A DNA stretch of 64,000 nt from Gemmatimonadota bacterium (GCA_016719105.1 JADKAQ010000046.1:682001-746000), one strand, 5' to 3'. Shown: positions 16,680 to 25,990, counted from the first letter of the stretch. Translations and numbers: made by a program. The notes: generated by a model from the letters alone, not told the origin.

Positions 16680-19600
16680 ATGTCCTTGTTTCGTCGCTCC
16701 CTGACCCTCACGCTCCTTGCGACCGCCAGCGGTGTCGGCGGCGCGCAGGCGCCGTTCGAGGTCGATTCCGCCACGCTCGCCGCCTTCCGCTGGCGGCTCG
16801 TCGGCCCAGCCAACACGATGGGGCGCGTCTCCGACGTCGCCGGCATTCCGTCGCCATCCAAGACGCTCTTCGTCGCCACCGCCGCCGGCGGCATCTGGAA
16901 GTCGACCAACAACGGCACCACCTGGCGCCCCGTCTTCGACAACCAGCGCGTCATCTCGATGGGGATGCTCGCCATCGCCCCCAGCGACACCATGCAGGTC
17001 TGGGCCGGCTCGGGCGAACCCAATTCGCGCAACTCGGTCTCCCCGGGCGGCGGCATCTACAAGTCGACCGACGGCGGGATCACCTGGAAGCTCATGGGGC
17101 TGGAGAAGACCCAGACCATCGGGCGCATTCAGGTGCACCCCACCAACCCCAACATCGTCTACGTCGCCGCGTTAGGCGCCATCTGGAACGCCAACAAGGA
17201 GCGTGGCCTCTACAAGACCACCGACGGCGGCACCACGTGGGAGCTGATCAAGTTCATCTCCGACAAGGCCGGCGTCGTCGACGTGCAGCTCGACCCCAGC
17301 AACCCCGACGTCGTCTGGGCGGCGAGCTACGAGCGCGTCCGTGGCCCGTACTTCCTCAAGTCCGGCGGCCCGGGTTCGGCACTCTGGAAGTCGACCGACG
17401 CCGGCAAGACGTGGACCGAGGTGAAGGGGGGCGGCTTCCCCGAATCGATGAAGGGGCGCATGTCCATCGCCATCGCCCAGTCCAACCCCAAGGTGATGTA
17501 CACGATGGTGGAGGCCGACACCGCGCCTAACGCCAAGCCCGACAAGACGAAGAAGCCGCAGGAGAAGCCGAGCGGCCTGTATCGTTCCGCCGACGGCGGC
17601 GTGACCTGGGAGCGCACCAACAACGAAAACGTGCGCCCCTTCTACTACTCGCAGGTCCGCGTCCACCCGAAGAACCCCGACCGCGTCTACTGGTCGTCCA
17701 CCCCGGTCAAGGTCTCGGACGACGGCGGCAAGACCACGAAGAATGCCACCGTCGGCGTGCACGTCGACCACCACGCGATGTGGATCGATCCGAACGATCC
17801 GGACCGCATGATCGTCGGCAACGACGGCGGCATCGCCATCTCGTATGACCAGGGTGGAAGCTACGACGTCGCCAGCACCCTCCCCGTCTCGCAGGCGTAC
17901 AACGTCTCGTTCGACATGTCGGTCCCGTATCGCGTGTGCACGGGGCTCCAGGACAACGGGTCGTGGTGTGGCCCGTCGCGTCGCAAGCAGGGGCAGATCA
18001 CCAACGCGATGTGGGCCACCGTGGCCGGCGGCGACGGCTTCGTCACGCAGCAGGACCCGACGGACGCCAACATCGTCTACGCCGAGTCGCAGGGCGGCAA
18101 CATCTCGCGCTTCAACTTCGCCACCAGTGAGCGCACCTCGCTGGTGAAGCCCAACTGGCGTCCTCGTTATGCACAGTGGGAAGATTCGATCCTCGTCGAG
18201 CGCCCCGATACCGCGGCACCGATGTCCAAGGAGCAGAAGAAGCGCATCGACGCCTTCCGCGCCCAGCAGAAGACCGACTCGGTCGCCTTCGACCTCCGCT
18301 GGAACTGGAACACCCCGTACATCATCTCGGCGCACAACCCGCAAGTGCTCTACTTCGGCGCCAGCCGCGTTCTCAAGAGCACCAAGCGCGGCGACGAGAT
18401 GTACCCCATCTCCCCCGACCTCTCATACGCTGACGCGGAGAAGATCCGCATCTCCACGCGCACCACGGGGGGCATCACGGTCGACGCCACCGGCGCCGAG
18501 ACGTACGGCACGATCGTCTCGCTCGCGGAGTCGCCGATCCGCCCGGGGATCCTCTTTGCCGGCACCGACGATGGACGCGTGTGGGTCTCGAAGAACGACG
18601 GCGGGTCATGGGACGAGCTGTCGAAGAACTTCCCGGGGCTCGCGCCTAACGCCTACGTGAGCGAGATCGAGCCGTCGCCGCACGACTCGATGACGGTCTT
18701 CGTCACCTTCGACAACCACCGCGTCGGCGATTTCACCCCGTACGTCTACCATTCGGCGGACTTCGGGAAGTCGTTCAAGTCGATCGCGGCCAACCTCCCC
18801 ACCGGGGGGCCGGACTTCGTCCACGTCATCAAGCAGGATCCCGCCAACGCCGACCTGCTCTTTGTCGGGACCGATGTCGGCGCCTTCGTCTCGCTCAACA
18901 AGGGACAGAGCTGGCAGAAGTTCATGTCGGGGCTCCCGACCGTCCCGGTCAACGACCTCAAGATCCACCCGCGCGACAAGGAGCTCATCGCCGCCACGCA
19001 CGGGCGCGCGCTCTGGATCGTCGACATCGCGGCGTTGCAGCAGATGAAGCCCGAGGCCGTGGCGGCCGAGGCGTTCCTCTTCAAGCCCAAGGCGGCGCAC
19101 CAGTACGGCGAGATGCCGTTCGAGGGGCAGTCGGTCGGGCACCAGTTCTTCCAGACGCCGAGCCCGCAGTACGGCGCCGAGATCTCGTACCGCCTGACGA
19201 CCCGCGGCACCGGCCAGGTGCGCGTGGTCATCCAGGACGTCACGGGCGACACGATTCGCACGCTCAACGGCCCGTCGACGCTGGGGACGCACAAGGTCGT
19301 GTGGGACTTCCGCGGCAAGGCGCCCACCCCGCCGCCGCTGTCGCCCGCCGGGAAGCGCGATTCGATCCTGACCGTGCGCCGCGCCGACTTTGTGTTCGAC
19401 TCGTTAGGAAAGGCCGGGATGGACACCGTCGCACTGGGGCGCTTCCGCCGCATGATCACCGGCGGCGACATGCAGCAGATGGCCCAGATGTTCATGGGCG
19501 GCGGCGGCACGTTTGGTGGTTCGACCGTCTGGAATCCGCGCCCGGGTGAGCAGGCCGCCGCGCAGCGTGGCGGCGGCGGTGGTCGTGGTGGCGCCGCAGG

Positions 19601-19856
19601 GGCGGCGGCAGCGGCCGGAATCACCGATCCCAACGTGGCCTTCCAGATCGTGCAGCTGCTCAACCCGCGCGGCGGCGCAGGCGGGGGCTTCGCCCTCCCC
19701 GGCGGCGCCCGGACCCAGGCGCCGATCGTCCAACCGGGCGACTACCTCGTGTCGATCACCGTGAACGGGAAGACGCTCAAGCAGACGCTGCGCGTCGAGC
19801 GCGCCAGCGGGAGCGGCGTGGTCTCGTCGTTCTTCGAGGAGGAAGACGAGCGGTAG
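16680..19856 (+). CDS. Exported sortilin/BNR-repeat (VPS10-like beta-propeller) protein
   Basis: 1058 aa from the ATG at 16680. Signal peptide about 1-22 (ends GVGGAQA). Repeated BNR/Asp-box motifs of type S-x-D-x-G-x-T-W: STNNGTTW, STDGGITW, TTDGGTTW, STDAGKTW, SADGGVTW, SKNDGGSWDEL. They indicate one or two large beta-propellers as in sortilin-like or YCF48-type exported proteins. Near the C-terminus is a Gly/Ala-rich stretch (about 938-985, MFMGGGGTFGG then QRGGGGGRGG), followed by a short beta-rich end (GDYLVSITVNGKTLKQTL). Such proteins are often annotated as glycosyl hydrolases, but no catalytic residues can be named here. It follows SusCD pair 2 but has its own leader, which contains a short CCCGTCT repeat at about 16655-16673. 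Confidence 0.85.
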   Translation: MSLFRRSLTLTLLATASGVGGAQAPFEVDSATLAAFRWRLVGPANTMGRVSDVAGIPSPSKTLFVATAAGGIWKSTNNGTTWRPVFDNQRVISMGMLAIAPSDTMQVWAGSGEPNSRNSVSPGGGIYKSTDGGITWKLMGLEKTQTIGRIQVHPTNPNIVYVAALGAIWNANKERGLYKTTDGGTTWELIKFISDKAGVVDVQLDPSNPDVVWAASYERVRGPYFLKSGGPGSALWKSTDAGKTWTEVKGGGFPESMKGRMSIAIAQSNPKVMYTMVEADTAPNAKPDKTKKPQEKPSGLYRSADGGVTWERTNNENVRPFYYSQVRVHPKNPDRVYWSSTPVKVSDDGGKTTKNATVGVHVDHHAMWIDPNDPDRMIVGNDGGIAISYDQGGSYDVASTLPVSQAYNVSFDMSVPYRVCTGLQDNGSWCGPSRRKQGQITNAMWATVAGGDGFVTQQDPTDANIVYAESQGGNISRFNFATSERTSLVKPNWRPRYAQWEDSILVERPDTAAPMSKEQKKRIDAFRAQQKTDSVAFDLRWNWNTPYIISAHNPQVLYFGASRVLKSTKRGDEMYPISPDLSYADAEKIRISTRTTGGITVDATGAETYGTIVSLAESPIRPGILFAGTDDGRVWVSKNDGGSWDELSKNFPGLAPNAYVSEIEPSPHDSMTVFVTFDNHRVGDFTPYVYHSADFGKSFKSIAANLPTGGPDFVHVIKQDPANADLLFVGTDVGAFVSLNKGQSWQKFMSGLPTVPVNDLKIHPRDKELIAATHGRALWIVDIAALQQMKPEAVAAEAFLFKPKAAHQYGEMPFEGQSVGHQFFQTPSPQYGAEISYRLTTRGTGQVRVVIQDVTGDTIRTLNGPSTLGTHKVVWDFRGKAPTPPPLSPAGKRDSILTVRRADFVFDSLGKAGMDTVALGRFRRMITGGDMQQMAQMFMGGGGTFGGSTVWNPRPGEQAAAQRGGGGGRGGAAGAAAAAGITDPNVAFQIVQLLNPRGGAGGGFALPGGARTQAPIVQPGDYLVSITVNGKTLKQTLRVERASGSGVVSSFFEEEDER

Positions 19857-19890
19857 GAACCGCCGCCGGCGCTGACAGCGCTCGGCACGT

Positions 19891-19939
19891 CGGACAACAG
19901 AAGCCCCCGCCCCGTTCGGGCGGGGGCTTCTGTTGTCCG
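19891..19939 (+). terminator. Very strong terminator with a 22-base perfect stem
   Basis: Arms 19891-19912 and 19918-19939 are exactly complementary around a CGTTC loop. The core is GCCCCCGCCC/GGGCGGGGGC, flanked by AACAGA/TCTGTT, so each direction has an A-rich entry and T-containing exit. It lies 34 bases after the BNR-protein stop. Confidence 0.85.
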
Positions 19940-20076
19940 TCTGGAACTCAGCGGCCGGGGACGGTTACGGTAGGTTGTCGCTACGGCGCCGGCTGTAGAC
20001 ATTACGAAGCGCGCGCCAAGCATCTCTGCCCGGTACGCCCGCCAGCTCCCGTTGTCCTTCTCACCGCACCCCGGCC

Positions 20077-21675
20077 GTGCTTCACCACCAACGCTTGAAC
20101 GGTCCACGCCGCACCGCGCTGCTCGTCGCTGGCGCGCTCGCCCTTGTGGCGGGTGGCCTCCCGGCGCAGCAGCGCACGCCGCCGAAAAAGGCGCCAGTCA
20201 AGGCGCCCGCCAAGACGCCGGCGAGCAAGAAGGCTGACAGCGCCACCGTCGCACCAAAGGCCGACACCACCCCGCCGCCTCCGCGTGTCCCGATCGGCTC
20301 CATCACGGGAACCGTCTTCGACTCGTTGCACGGCATTCCGCTCGAGGCGGCCACGGTGAGCATCGAGGGGACCGACCGCCTCTCGCTCACCACGGTGAAG
20401 GGGATCTTCCGGCTCGACAGCATCCCGCCGGGAACGCATCGCCTCAAGGTCGATCACATCGTCCTCGATTCGCTGGGCATCGCGATGCTCACCGCACCGT
20501 TCGACATCAAGGATGGCGACGCCAGCGCGATGCAGCTGTCGATCCCGTCGGCGGCGACGCTCGTGGAGGTCTCGTGTCCGCCGGCGAGGCGGAACCTCGG
20601 CCCCGGCGCCGTGATCGGGCGGCTGCTCGACGCCGACACCGACCAGCCGGTCGAAGGGGCACGCGTCTCGGTGGCGTGGCTGGAGATGTCGCTCAATGCG
20701 GGGCTCCGGAAGATCCCCCGTGTGCGCGAGGCGCTGAGCGGCGGCGATGGCGTGTACCGCATCTGCGGGCTCCCGGCCAACTTCGAGGGGACGCTTCAGG
20801 CGATCATGAAGGGGGTCACCACCTCCGAAGTGCGCGTGAAGGCCGAGGGGACGCCGCTCGTGGTGCAGGGGCTCAAGATCGGGAACGCCAATACGGTCGT
20901 GGCATCGAACGACAGCGCCGCGCTGCGTCGCCAGAAGGAAGCGGCGACCGGCCCCACCTTCTCGGCCGCCCGCCTCCAGACCGGCAACGCGGTCCTGACC
21001 GGGCGAGTCATCAATGCCAGCGGAGGCCCCGTGGTCGGCGCGCGCGTCGACGTGATCGGTACCCCCGGGGCCACCCTGACCAAGGAGAACGGCGAGTTCA
21101 TGATCGCCAACCTCCCCTCAGGTACCCAGTCGGTCGTGGTGCGCCAGATCGGCTTCGCCCCCGAGGAGCGTTCGGTCGATCTCTCGACGCGCGCGCCGGC
21201 CAAGGTCAATGTCACCATGGCGCGTCCCGCCACGGTGCTCAACACGATCGTCGTCAAGGCGGACCGTGAGGTCGGGCTGGAGCGCATCGGCTTCACGCAG
21301 CGCAAGAAGGTCGGTGGGGGTTATCACCTGGACGGCGACGACATCATGAAGCGCGCGCCGAACATGCTCACCGATCTGTTCCGCTCGATTCCGGGGTTGC
21401 GCGTGGTCCCCTCGGGGAACGGCATGGACTACACGGTGGAGAGCTCGCGGCAGGTGTCGGGGAGCTGCGTGAAGTACTTCGTCGACGGCGCACCGTTCGA
21501 GGCCGTCTTCCCTGGCGACGTCGATCGCATCCTCCCGCCCAACGAGATCGCGGCGGTCGAGGTCTACAATGGGATCTCGGTCCCTGCGCAGTTCCAGGCC
21601 GCTGGACAGAGCTCCTGCGCCGCCATCGTGCTCTGGAGCAAGACGCGAGTGGACCGGCCACCCGGTCGCAAGTAA
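20077..21675 (+). CDS. Exported carboxypeptidase-regulatory-like/TonB-plug protein without a barrel
   Basis: 532 aa, GTG start at 20077. Signal peptide 1-31 (ends GGLPAQQ), then a Lys/Pro/Ala-rich linker (about 32-72). Two clear carboxypeptidase-regulatory-like beta-sandwiches follow (GSITGTVFDSLHGIPLEAAT; AVLTGRVINASGGPVVGARV), with a third, more divergent one between (GAVIGRLLDADTDQPVEGAR). The C-terminal 110 residues match a TonB receptor plug (MLTDLFRSIPGLRVV, CVKYFVDGAPFEA, IAAVEVYNGISVPAQF), and the protein stops there, with no barrel. A paired cysteine pattern near the end (SGSCVKYF ... SSCAAIV) may form a disulfide. Proteins of this shape cannot be transporters by themselves; a periplasmic or surface binding or assembly role is inference. 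Flanked by strong terminators, so monocistronic. Confidence 0.8.
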   Translation: MLHHQRLNGPRRTALLVAGALALVAGGLPAQQRTPPKKAPVKAPAKTPASKKADSATVAPKADTTPPPPRVPIGSITGTVFDSLHGIPLEAATVSIEGTDRLSLTTVKGIFRLDSIPPGTHRLKVDHIVLDSLGIAMLTAPFDIKDGDASAMQLSIPSAATLVEVSCPPARRNLGPGAVIGRLLDADTDQPVEGARVSVAWLEMSLNAGLRKIPRVREALSGGDGVYRICGLPANFEGTLQAIMKGVTTSEVRVKAEGTPLVVQGLKIGNANTVVASNDSAALRRQKEAATGPTFSAARLQTGNAVLTGRVINASGGPVVGARVDVIGTPGATLTKENGEFMIANLPSGTQSVVVRQIGFAPEERSVDLSTRAPAKVNVTMARPATVLNTIVVKADREVGLERIGFTQRKKVGGGYHLDGDDIMKRAPNMLTDLFRSIPGLRVVPSGNGMDYTVESSRQVSGSCVKYFVDGAPFEAVFPGDVDRILPPNEIAAVEVYNGISVPAQFQAAGQSSCAAIVLWSKTRVDRPPGRK

Positions 21676-21700
21676 GGCGAGAGGAAGCTCGCAAGTACAA

Positions 21701-21729
21701 GAAGGGCGGCCATTTATCGGCCGCCCTTC
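21701..21729. terminator. Bidirectional terminator between convergent genes
   Basis: 11-base perfect stem GAAGGGCGGCC (21701-21711) and complement (21719-21729), loop ATTTATC, then ACGTTTT rightward. It serves the plug protein rightward, and its right arm overlaps the stop codon of the leftward cation-efflux gene. Confidence 0.8.
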
Positions 21730-22618
21730 ACGTTTTCCGGAGCTTCCCTTCGAACGGTTCCATGTGGATCAGCACCCCGTGCACCCGACCGACTGAACCA
21801 CGAATCGCGCTCTTCACCTTGCCACTCACGATATGCGCGGCGTGCAGCGAGAGGTTGGGATCGGATTGCACGTGGAGGTCGACATACAGCCCCGTCCCGG
21901 CTCGGCGCACCTTGAGCTTCTCGATGGCCATCACGTCAGGAACGGCGAGCGCCGCGAGACGAACTCGCTCGACGATGTCCGGCTCCGGCGCGCGGTCCAT
22001 GAGGTCGAAGACGGCGGGGCGCAGGAGGATAAGCGCGTTGATCGCGATGACGAGCGCCGCGACCAGCGCGGCCCAGTCGTCGGCCGACTCCCATCCTTCT
22101 CCCTTCCAGAGCGCGATGCTAATCCCAATGAATGCCGCTACTGACGTAATGGCGTCGCTTCGATGGTGCCATGCGTCGCTCTTTACTGCGATGCTTTCCT
22201 CCTCCTCGCCAACCCGAAAAACGCGCCGGAAGAGCGTCTCCTTCACCAGCACCACGGCGACGAGGACGATCAGGGTAAAGGGGGCCGGGGCGTGATGGGG
22301 GGTGTGGATCTCCCGGATGGCCTCGATCGAGATCCCCACCGACGCGGCCAGGAGCATGAGCGCGACGATGGCGCCGGCCAATGCTTCGGCCTTGCCGTAG
22401 CCGAAGGGGAAGTCGTCGTCGGCCTCGCGTGACGCGATGCGAATCCCGCCCCAGACGATCGCCGAGGAGAGGATGTCCGAGGTCGACTCGACCGCGTCGG
22501 CGATGAGGGCGTAGGAGTTGCCCAGGATGCCCGCGACGAACTTCACCAGCGCCAACCCGGTGTTGATCAGCAGGCCGAGTTGGGCGGTCTGAATCCCGCG
22601 GTGCGGCGGTCCTGTCAC
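21728..22618 (-). CDS. Cation diffusion facilitator (CDF) family metal efflux transporter
   Basis: 296 aa, GTG start at 22618. Inner-membrane metal/proton antiporter of the CDF family. The metal site of helix 2 reads DAVESTSD (41-48) and that of helix 5 reads HHRSD (H151, D155), the H-x3-D pair. FGYGKAEAL at 72-80 is the typical loop after helix 2, and the C-terminal cytoplasmic ferredoxin-like domain is present (VPDVMAIEKLKVRRAG). With E44 where FieF has Asp, the substrate (Zn, Fe or Mn) is unclear. It shares a terminator with the convergent plug gene and stands alone. The 293 bases upstream hold the promoter of the next gene on the other strand. Confidence 0.92.
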   Translation of the reverse strand: MTGPPHRGIQTAQLGLLINTGLALVKFVAGILGNSYALIADAVESTSDILSSAIVWGGIRIASREADDDFPFGYGKAEALAGAIVALMLLAASVGISIEAIREIHTPHHAPAPFTLIVLVAVVLVKETLFRRVFRVGEEEESIAVKSDAWHHRSDAITSVAAFIGISIALWKGEGWESADDWAALVAALVIAINALILLRPAVFDLMDRAPEPDIVERVRLAALAVPDVMAIEKLKVRRAGTGLYVDLHVQSDPNLSLHAAHIVSGKVKSAIRGSVGRVHGVLIHMEPFEGKLRKT

Positions 22619-22770
22619 GGACGGAAGAGAGGGCGATTCGGGGAGGGCATCGCGACGCGGCGCAATCTACGGAGCGTGGGCGCCTGCCGTCATCCGGGAT
22701 CGGGCACGCCGCCTCTCCTGTATCGGCACGTTACAGGGTGCAATGACCCGAGGCGTGCAGTTTCTGCTCG

Positions 22771-22799
22771 TTGACATGTTAACTATTTATAAGTATCTC
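22771..22799 (+). promoter_or_regulatory. Promoter in an AT-rich island upstream of the lipoprotein gene
   Basis: TTGACA at 22771-22776, 17 bases (mostly A/T, containing GTTAAC and TTTATAAG), then TATCTC at 22794-22799. Seven bases downstream of it lies the inverted repeat CGGTAG (22806-22811)/CTACCG (22819-22824), a possible operator or leader hairpin. This is the most AT-rich stretch I noticed in the window. Confidence 0.5.
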
Positions 22800-22911
22800 C
22801 ATTACCGGTAGATACACGCTACCGAAGTGCGCAACCCCCGGGCGCACTCCCTGCTCTGCTAGTCCAGCGAGCCCCCGCCTTCCCTCGACTCCACTGCCCG
22901 GAGTGCGTCCC

Positions 22912-23547
22912 ATGAAATCCCTTCGTTTCCTCGCACTGGCCTTCGCGGCCGGACTGCTTGCCGCATGCGGCGGTGAGGGCGTCGTCACCCCGCCCGCCGT
23001 CATCGCCCCCCCCTCGCTCGCATCGGCGGCGGCGACCCCGACCTTTCTTCCGTCGGACCCCACCGCTCCGGCGATCGCCAACCCGGTCATCAGCTTCTGG
23101 GCCAAGCGGGGCGTCGACCAGACGGTCTTCATGTATTACGCCTCGCGCCCGGGCGCGAGCGACTCTTCCGTCTTCCTCCGCTTCCGCGTGCGCAAGCGGT
23201 CGCTGGCCTTCTTTCCCAACGGGCAGCCTTTCGCCAACGGCGACTCGGTCCAGATCACCCTGACCTTGTCCGACGCGGTCAACCGGATCGTCGATTTCCA
23301 GCCGTCCGGGTTGGTGTTCAGCGCGGGCAATCCCGCCGACCTCAAGATCTCCTACCTCGAAGCCGACGACGACTACAATCAGGACGGTGTCGTCAACGGC
23401 GCCGACACGCGCCTGGAGCGGACGTTCAGGATCTGGAAGCTCCATGCCTCCAATCCGTGGGCGCCGCAGACGAGCATCGTCTCGCGCTCGCTCGACGAGG
23501 TGGAGACGAAGGTCTACAACTTCACCAGCTACGCCATCGCGTACTAG
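22912..23547 (+). CDS. Lipoprotein with a dockerin/EF-hand-like calcium loop
   Basis: 211 aa from the ATG at 22912 with GGAG eight bases upstream; an in-frame GTG at 22903 is less likely. Lipobox LLAACGG, lipidated C19. After a Pro/Ala-rich linker comes a beta-rich domain. DDYNQDGVVNGAD matches the 12-residue calcium loop D-x-N-x-D-G-x-x-x-x-x-D of EF-hand or dockerin repeats, but only one copy is present; dockerins normally have two. No family recognised. Driven by the promoter at 22771. Role unknown; a calcium-stabilised envelope lipoprotein is inference. Confidence 0.75.
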   Translation: MKSLRFLALAFAAGLLAACGGEGVVTPPAVIAPPSLASAAATPTFLPSDPTAPAIANPVISFWAKRGVDQTVFMYYASRPGASDSSVFLRFRVRKRSLAFFPNGQPFANGDSVQITLTLSDAVNRIVDFQPSGLVFSAGNPADLKISYLEADDDYNQDGVVNGADTRLERTFRIWKLHASNPWAPQTSIVSRSLDEVETKVYNFTSYAIAY

Positions 23548-23617
23548 CGCGGCGGTGGCACGTTAGGGGGGCCGGGCACGCCGGGGGGGCGGGGGGGGGG
23601 TCGCGGCGCCTCACGGC

Positions 23618-24168
23618 GTGGTGGCCTACGCGGCGATCGCGCTGGGGGGGTCGGCCGGATCGCGATGGTCGTATTCGGGTGAGGGCTTCTTCTTCCTGCA
23701 GCGGGTGCTGGAGCGCATCACCGGTCAGGGGATCGGGACGATCGTGCGCGAACGTGTCCTGACGCCACTGGGCATGGCGCGATCGGCCAGCCCCGACGCG
23801 CACCGTCCGACGGCCCGCCCGTCGCGGGGCGGCGGCACGCGCGTCGACGACGCAAGACCGGCGCTGCGCACGTGTCCCCGAGACCACCCAGTGTCGCTCG
23901 TCCCCAACGCCGCCGCCTCGCTGATGACGACGGCCAACGACTTCGCGCGCCCCGCGGCCGCGGGGGGGGGGGCGCACCCCCCGAGGGAGATGACGCCGCA
24001 GGGGGGTAGGACCATCGGTGGGGCTGGGCATCGGCCTGGAACCCACGGAACGTCGCGTGCCGCCTGGCGGTGGGGCGGACAACCCGGCACGGGGTCTTCA
24101 CCAACGGCACCGGGCGTACGCGGGTGATCCGCCAACGGGGCGCGACCGAACCGTTCCTCTACACCTAA
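23618..24168 (+). pseudogene. Decayed beta-lactamase-family serine hydrolase
   Basis: Only pieces of a class C beta-lactamase/esterase-type protein remain, spread over frames. Frame A has RWSYSGEGFFFLQRVLERIT and VRERVLTPLGMARS, then PNAAASLMTTANDFARP. Another frame has GLGIGLEPTERR. A third gives VFTNGTGRTRVIRQRG and ATEPFLYT before TAA at 24166-24168. The N-terminal half with the catalytic SxxK is absent. Several indels coincide with G-runs (23584-23600 and around 23961-23980). Either a true pseudogene or a badly read region. An intact paralogue is at 42419-43750. Confidence 0.75.
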
Positions 24169-24198
24169 GGTCCGTCGCCCGCCTCCCGCACCCACCGG

Positions 24199-24227
24199 AC
24201 GCCGGGACCATGGTCTGGCCCCGGCGT
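24199..24227. terminator. Hairpin between the pseudogene and the M48 gene
   Basis: 8-base arms ACGCCGGG (24199-24206) and CCCGGCGT (24220-24227) with a 13-base loop, placed between convergent reading directions. No clear T-run. Weak support. Confidence 0.4.
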
Positions 24228-24258
24228 GGGGTTGGTGCGGTGGACGACGTCGTCGCGG

Positions 24259-25707
24259 CTAGTCCTGCACGACGCGCTTGACCAGCGTCCCGGAGGGGAT
24301 CGTCGCGTTGGCGTCGAGGGCGTTGATGAGGGCGATGGTCGCCAGCGGGACGGACGAGGGATACTGCCCGTTGAACTCGGCGAGCGTCATCGCCTTGGTC
24401 GTCGACACCACGCGCACCCGCATCGGCTTGGCGGCGAGCGCCTTGGGGTCGGTGAGACGCGCAAACGAGTTGATGGTCGCACGGAAGGGCGCGTCGTACT
24501 GCTGCATGAGCTGCTGCGGCGTGATGGCCAGCAGCCGATACGTCGTCCCGTCGAGCTGGATGAAGGCGACGTAGCCGGCCAGCATCGAACCATCCTGCGA
24601 CTGCGCGGCGAACTGACCGACTGCGGCGACGAGTCCGTTAATGGGGGAGGTGCTCGTCCCTCCCGCCTGGATCCCCTGCTGCCCCAGAAACTGCCCGAGC
24701 GCCTGCTGCGGCGAAGCGCTCCCTGCCAGTTCGAGCGCGATCTGCGCGTCGCCCTGCGCGCTGGCACCGATCACGGCCGAGGCCGAGTTCTGCGTCTTCC
24801 AGCCGCTGGGGTAGGCGAAACGGAACTTGAGCGTGGGGTGCAGGAAGACTCCCTGCTCGAAGTAGCCCTGCCGCGGGTCGTCGCCGAAGACCATGCCGTC
24901 GAGGCGGCGGACGAAGGTGTTGCGTTCGATGCGCTTGGCGGCGGCGATGGTGGGGCCGGCCGCGGTGATGCGCTCGCCGGTGCGGGCCACCCGGTTCCCG
25001 GGATCGGGGTGCGTGGAGAGCCATTCGGGGGTACCGCGCGACCCGCCGCCGCTCACGCGCTCGAGCGTCTTGAACATCTCTGCCATCTCGTGCGGATCGT
25101 AGCCGATGCGGGTCATGTAGCGAAAGCCGAGGTCGTCGGCCTGCGTTTCGTCGTCGCGCCCATACTTGAGAAAGAGCAGGCCGAGCCCCTGGCTGGCGAC
25201 GCCGCCGTACTGCTGGAGTTCCGGGCGCACGATCATCCCCACGGTGAGCAGCCCACCCAGGAGCTGCTGCTTGGACATCTGGTTCACCGAGTGCTTGGCG
25301 GTGACGTGTCCGACCTCGTGTCCGAGCACCGAGACGAGCTGCGCCTCGGAGTTCATGTAGGTGAGGATGCCGCGGGAAACGAAGATCGGGCCGCCGGGGA
25401 GGGCGAAGGCGTTGACGATCGGATCATCGACCACGGTGAACGACCATGGGAGCCCGGGGCGCTCCCCGACCTTGGCGACCTGCTGGCCTAACGAGGCGAC
25501 GTACCGCTGGACGGTGCTGTCGGGGTAGATCCCCATCTGGGCCGCGGCGGCCTTGGCCCCTTCGAGGCCGAGGGCGATCTCCTGGGATTCGCCGACCAGC
25601 GACAGTTCGCGCTTCCCGGTCGCCGGGTTCACGGCGCAGGTGGCCGCTCCGACCGAGAGGGCGGCGACGGCGGCCAGGCGCAGGATGCGATGGCGGTCCG
25701 GGCGCAT
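24259..25707 (-). CDS. M48-family zinc metalloprotease lipoprotein
   Basis: 482 aa from the ATG at 25707 (another ATG at 25731 is possible; neither has a clear ribosome site). Lipobox GAATC with lipidated C24, so an envelope lipoprotein. Catalytic HEVGH at 130-134, with the third zinc ligand expected in GRDDETQADDLGFRYM, typical of the periplasmic LoiP/BepA-type branch of M48. A second domain of about 180 residues follows the protease (LKFRFAYPSGWKTQNS onward), rich in beta structure, as seen in larger bacterial M48 proteins; its role is unknown. The catalytic residues are intact. Such enzymes act in outer-membrane protein quality control. The neighbours do not suggest a specific substrate. 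Confidence 0.9.
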   Translation of the reverse strand: MRPDRHRILRLAAVAALSVGAATCAVNPATGKRELSLVGESQEIALGLEGAKAAAAQMGIYPDSTVQRYVASLGQQVAKVGERPGLPWSFTVVDDPIVNAFALPGGPIFVSRGILTYMNSEAQLVSVLGHEVGHVTAKHSVNQMSKQQLLGGLLTVGMIVRPELQQYGGVASQGLGLLFLKYGRDDETQADDLGFRYMTRIGYDPHEMAEMFKTLERVSGGGSRGTPEWLSTHPDPGNRVARTGERITAAGPTIAAAKRIERNTFVRRLDGMVFGDDPRQGYFEQGVFLHPTLKFRFAYPSGWKTQNSASAVIGASAQGDAQIALELAGSASPQQALGQFLGQQGIQAGGTSTSPINGLVAAVGQFAAQSQDGSMLAGYVAFIQLDGTTYRLLAITPQQLMQQYDAPFRATINSFARLTDPKALAAKPMRVRVVSTTKAMTLAEFNGQYPSSVPLATIALINALDANATIPSGTLVKRVVQD

Positions 25708-25990
25708 GGCGAGGGGAGTGGCGTCGGGCATGTGGGGGCGAGATCGGGGGGGCGCCGGCGCTCGGGGGACGAACGACGGCGACGTAGCGGTGCTGCACAA
25801 AGGAAACCTCGCCGGGGGCCCACGTCGAGTCGCGGTCGGGGCGCCGGCCGGTCGCCGTCGGGGCGCCGTGGGGGCGCCGACGCGTGGGGGTCGGCGGTTC
25901 TCGAAGGGGTCTTGCGGATGAGGAGGGGCGGCCGGGAGAGCGGAAACGCCCTTCCCCTTTCCTGACTGGCGTCCTACGTTGGCGTCCCGA

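Noticed and set aside
23584..23600. G-run as a phase-variation switch of an active gene
   Set aside because: The downstream frame is damaged at several places and lacks the catalytic half, so switching would restore nothing.
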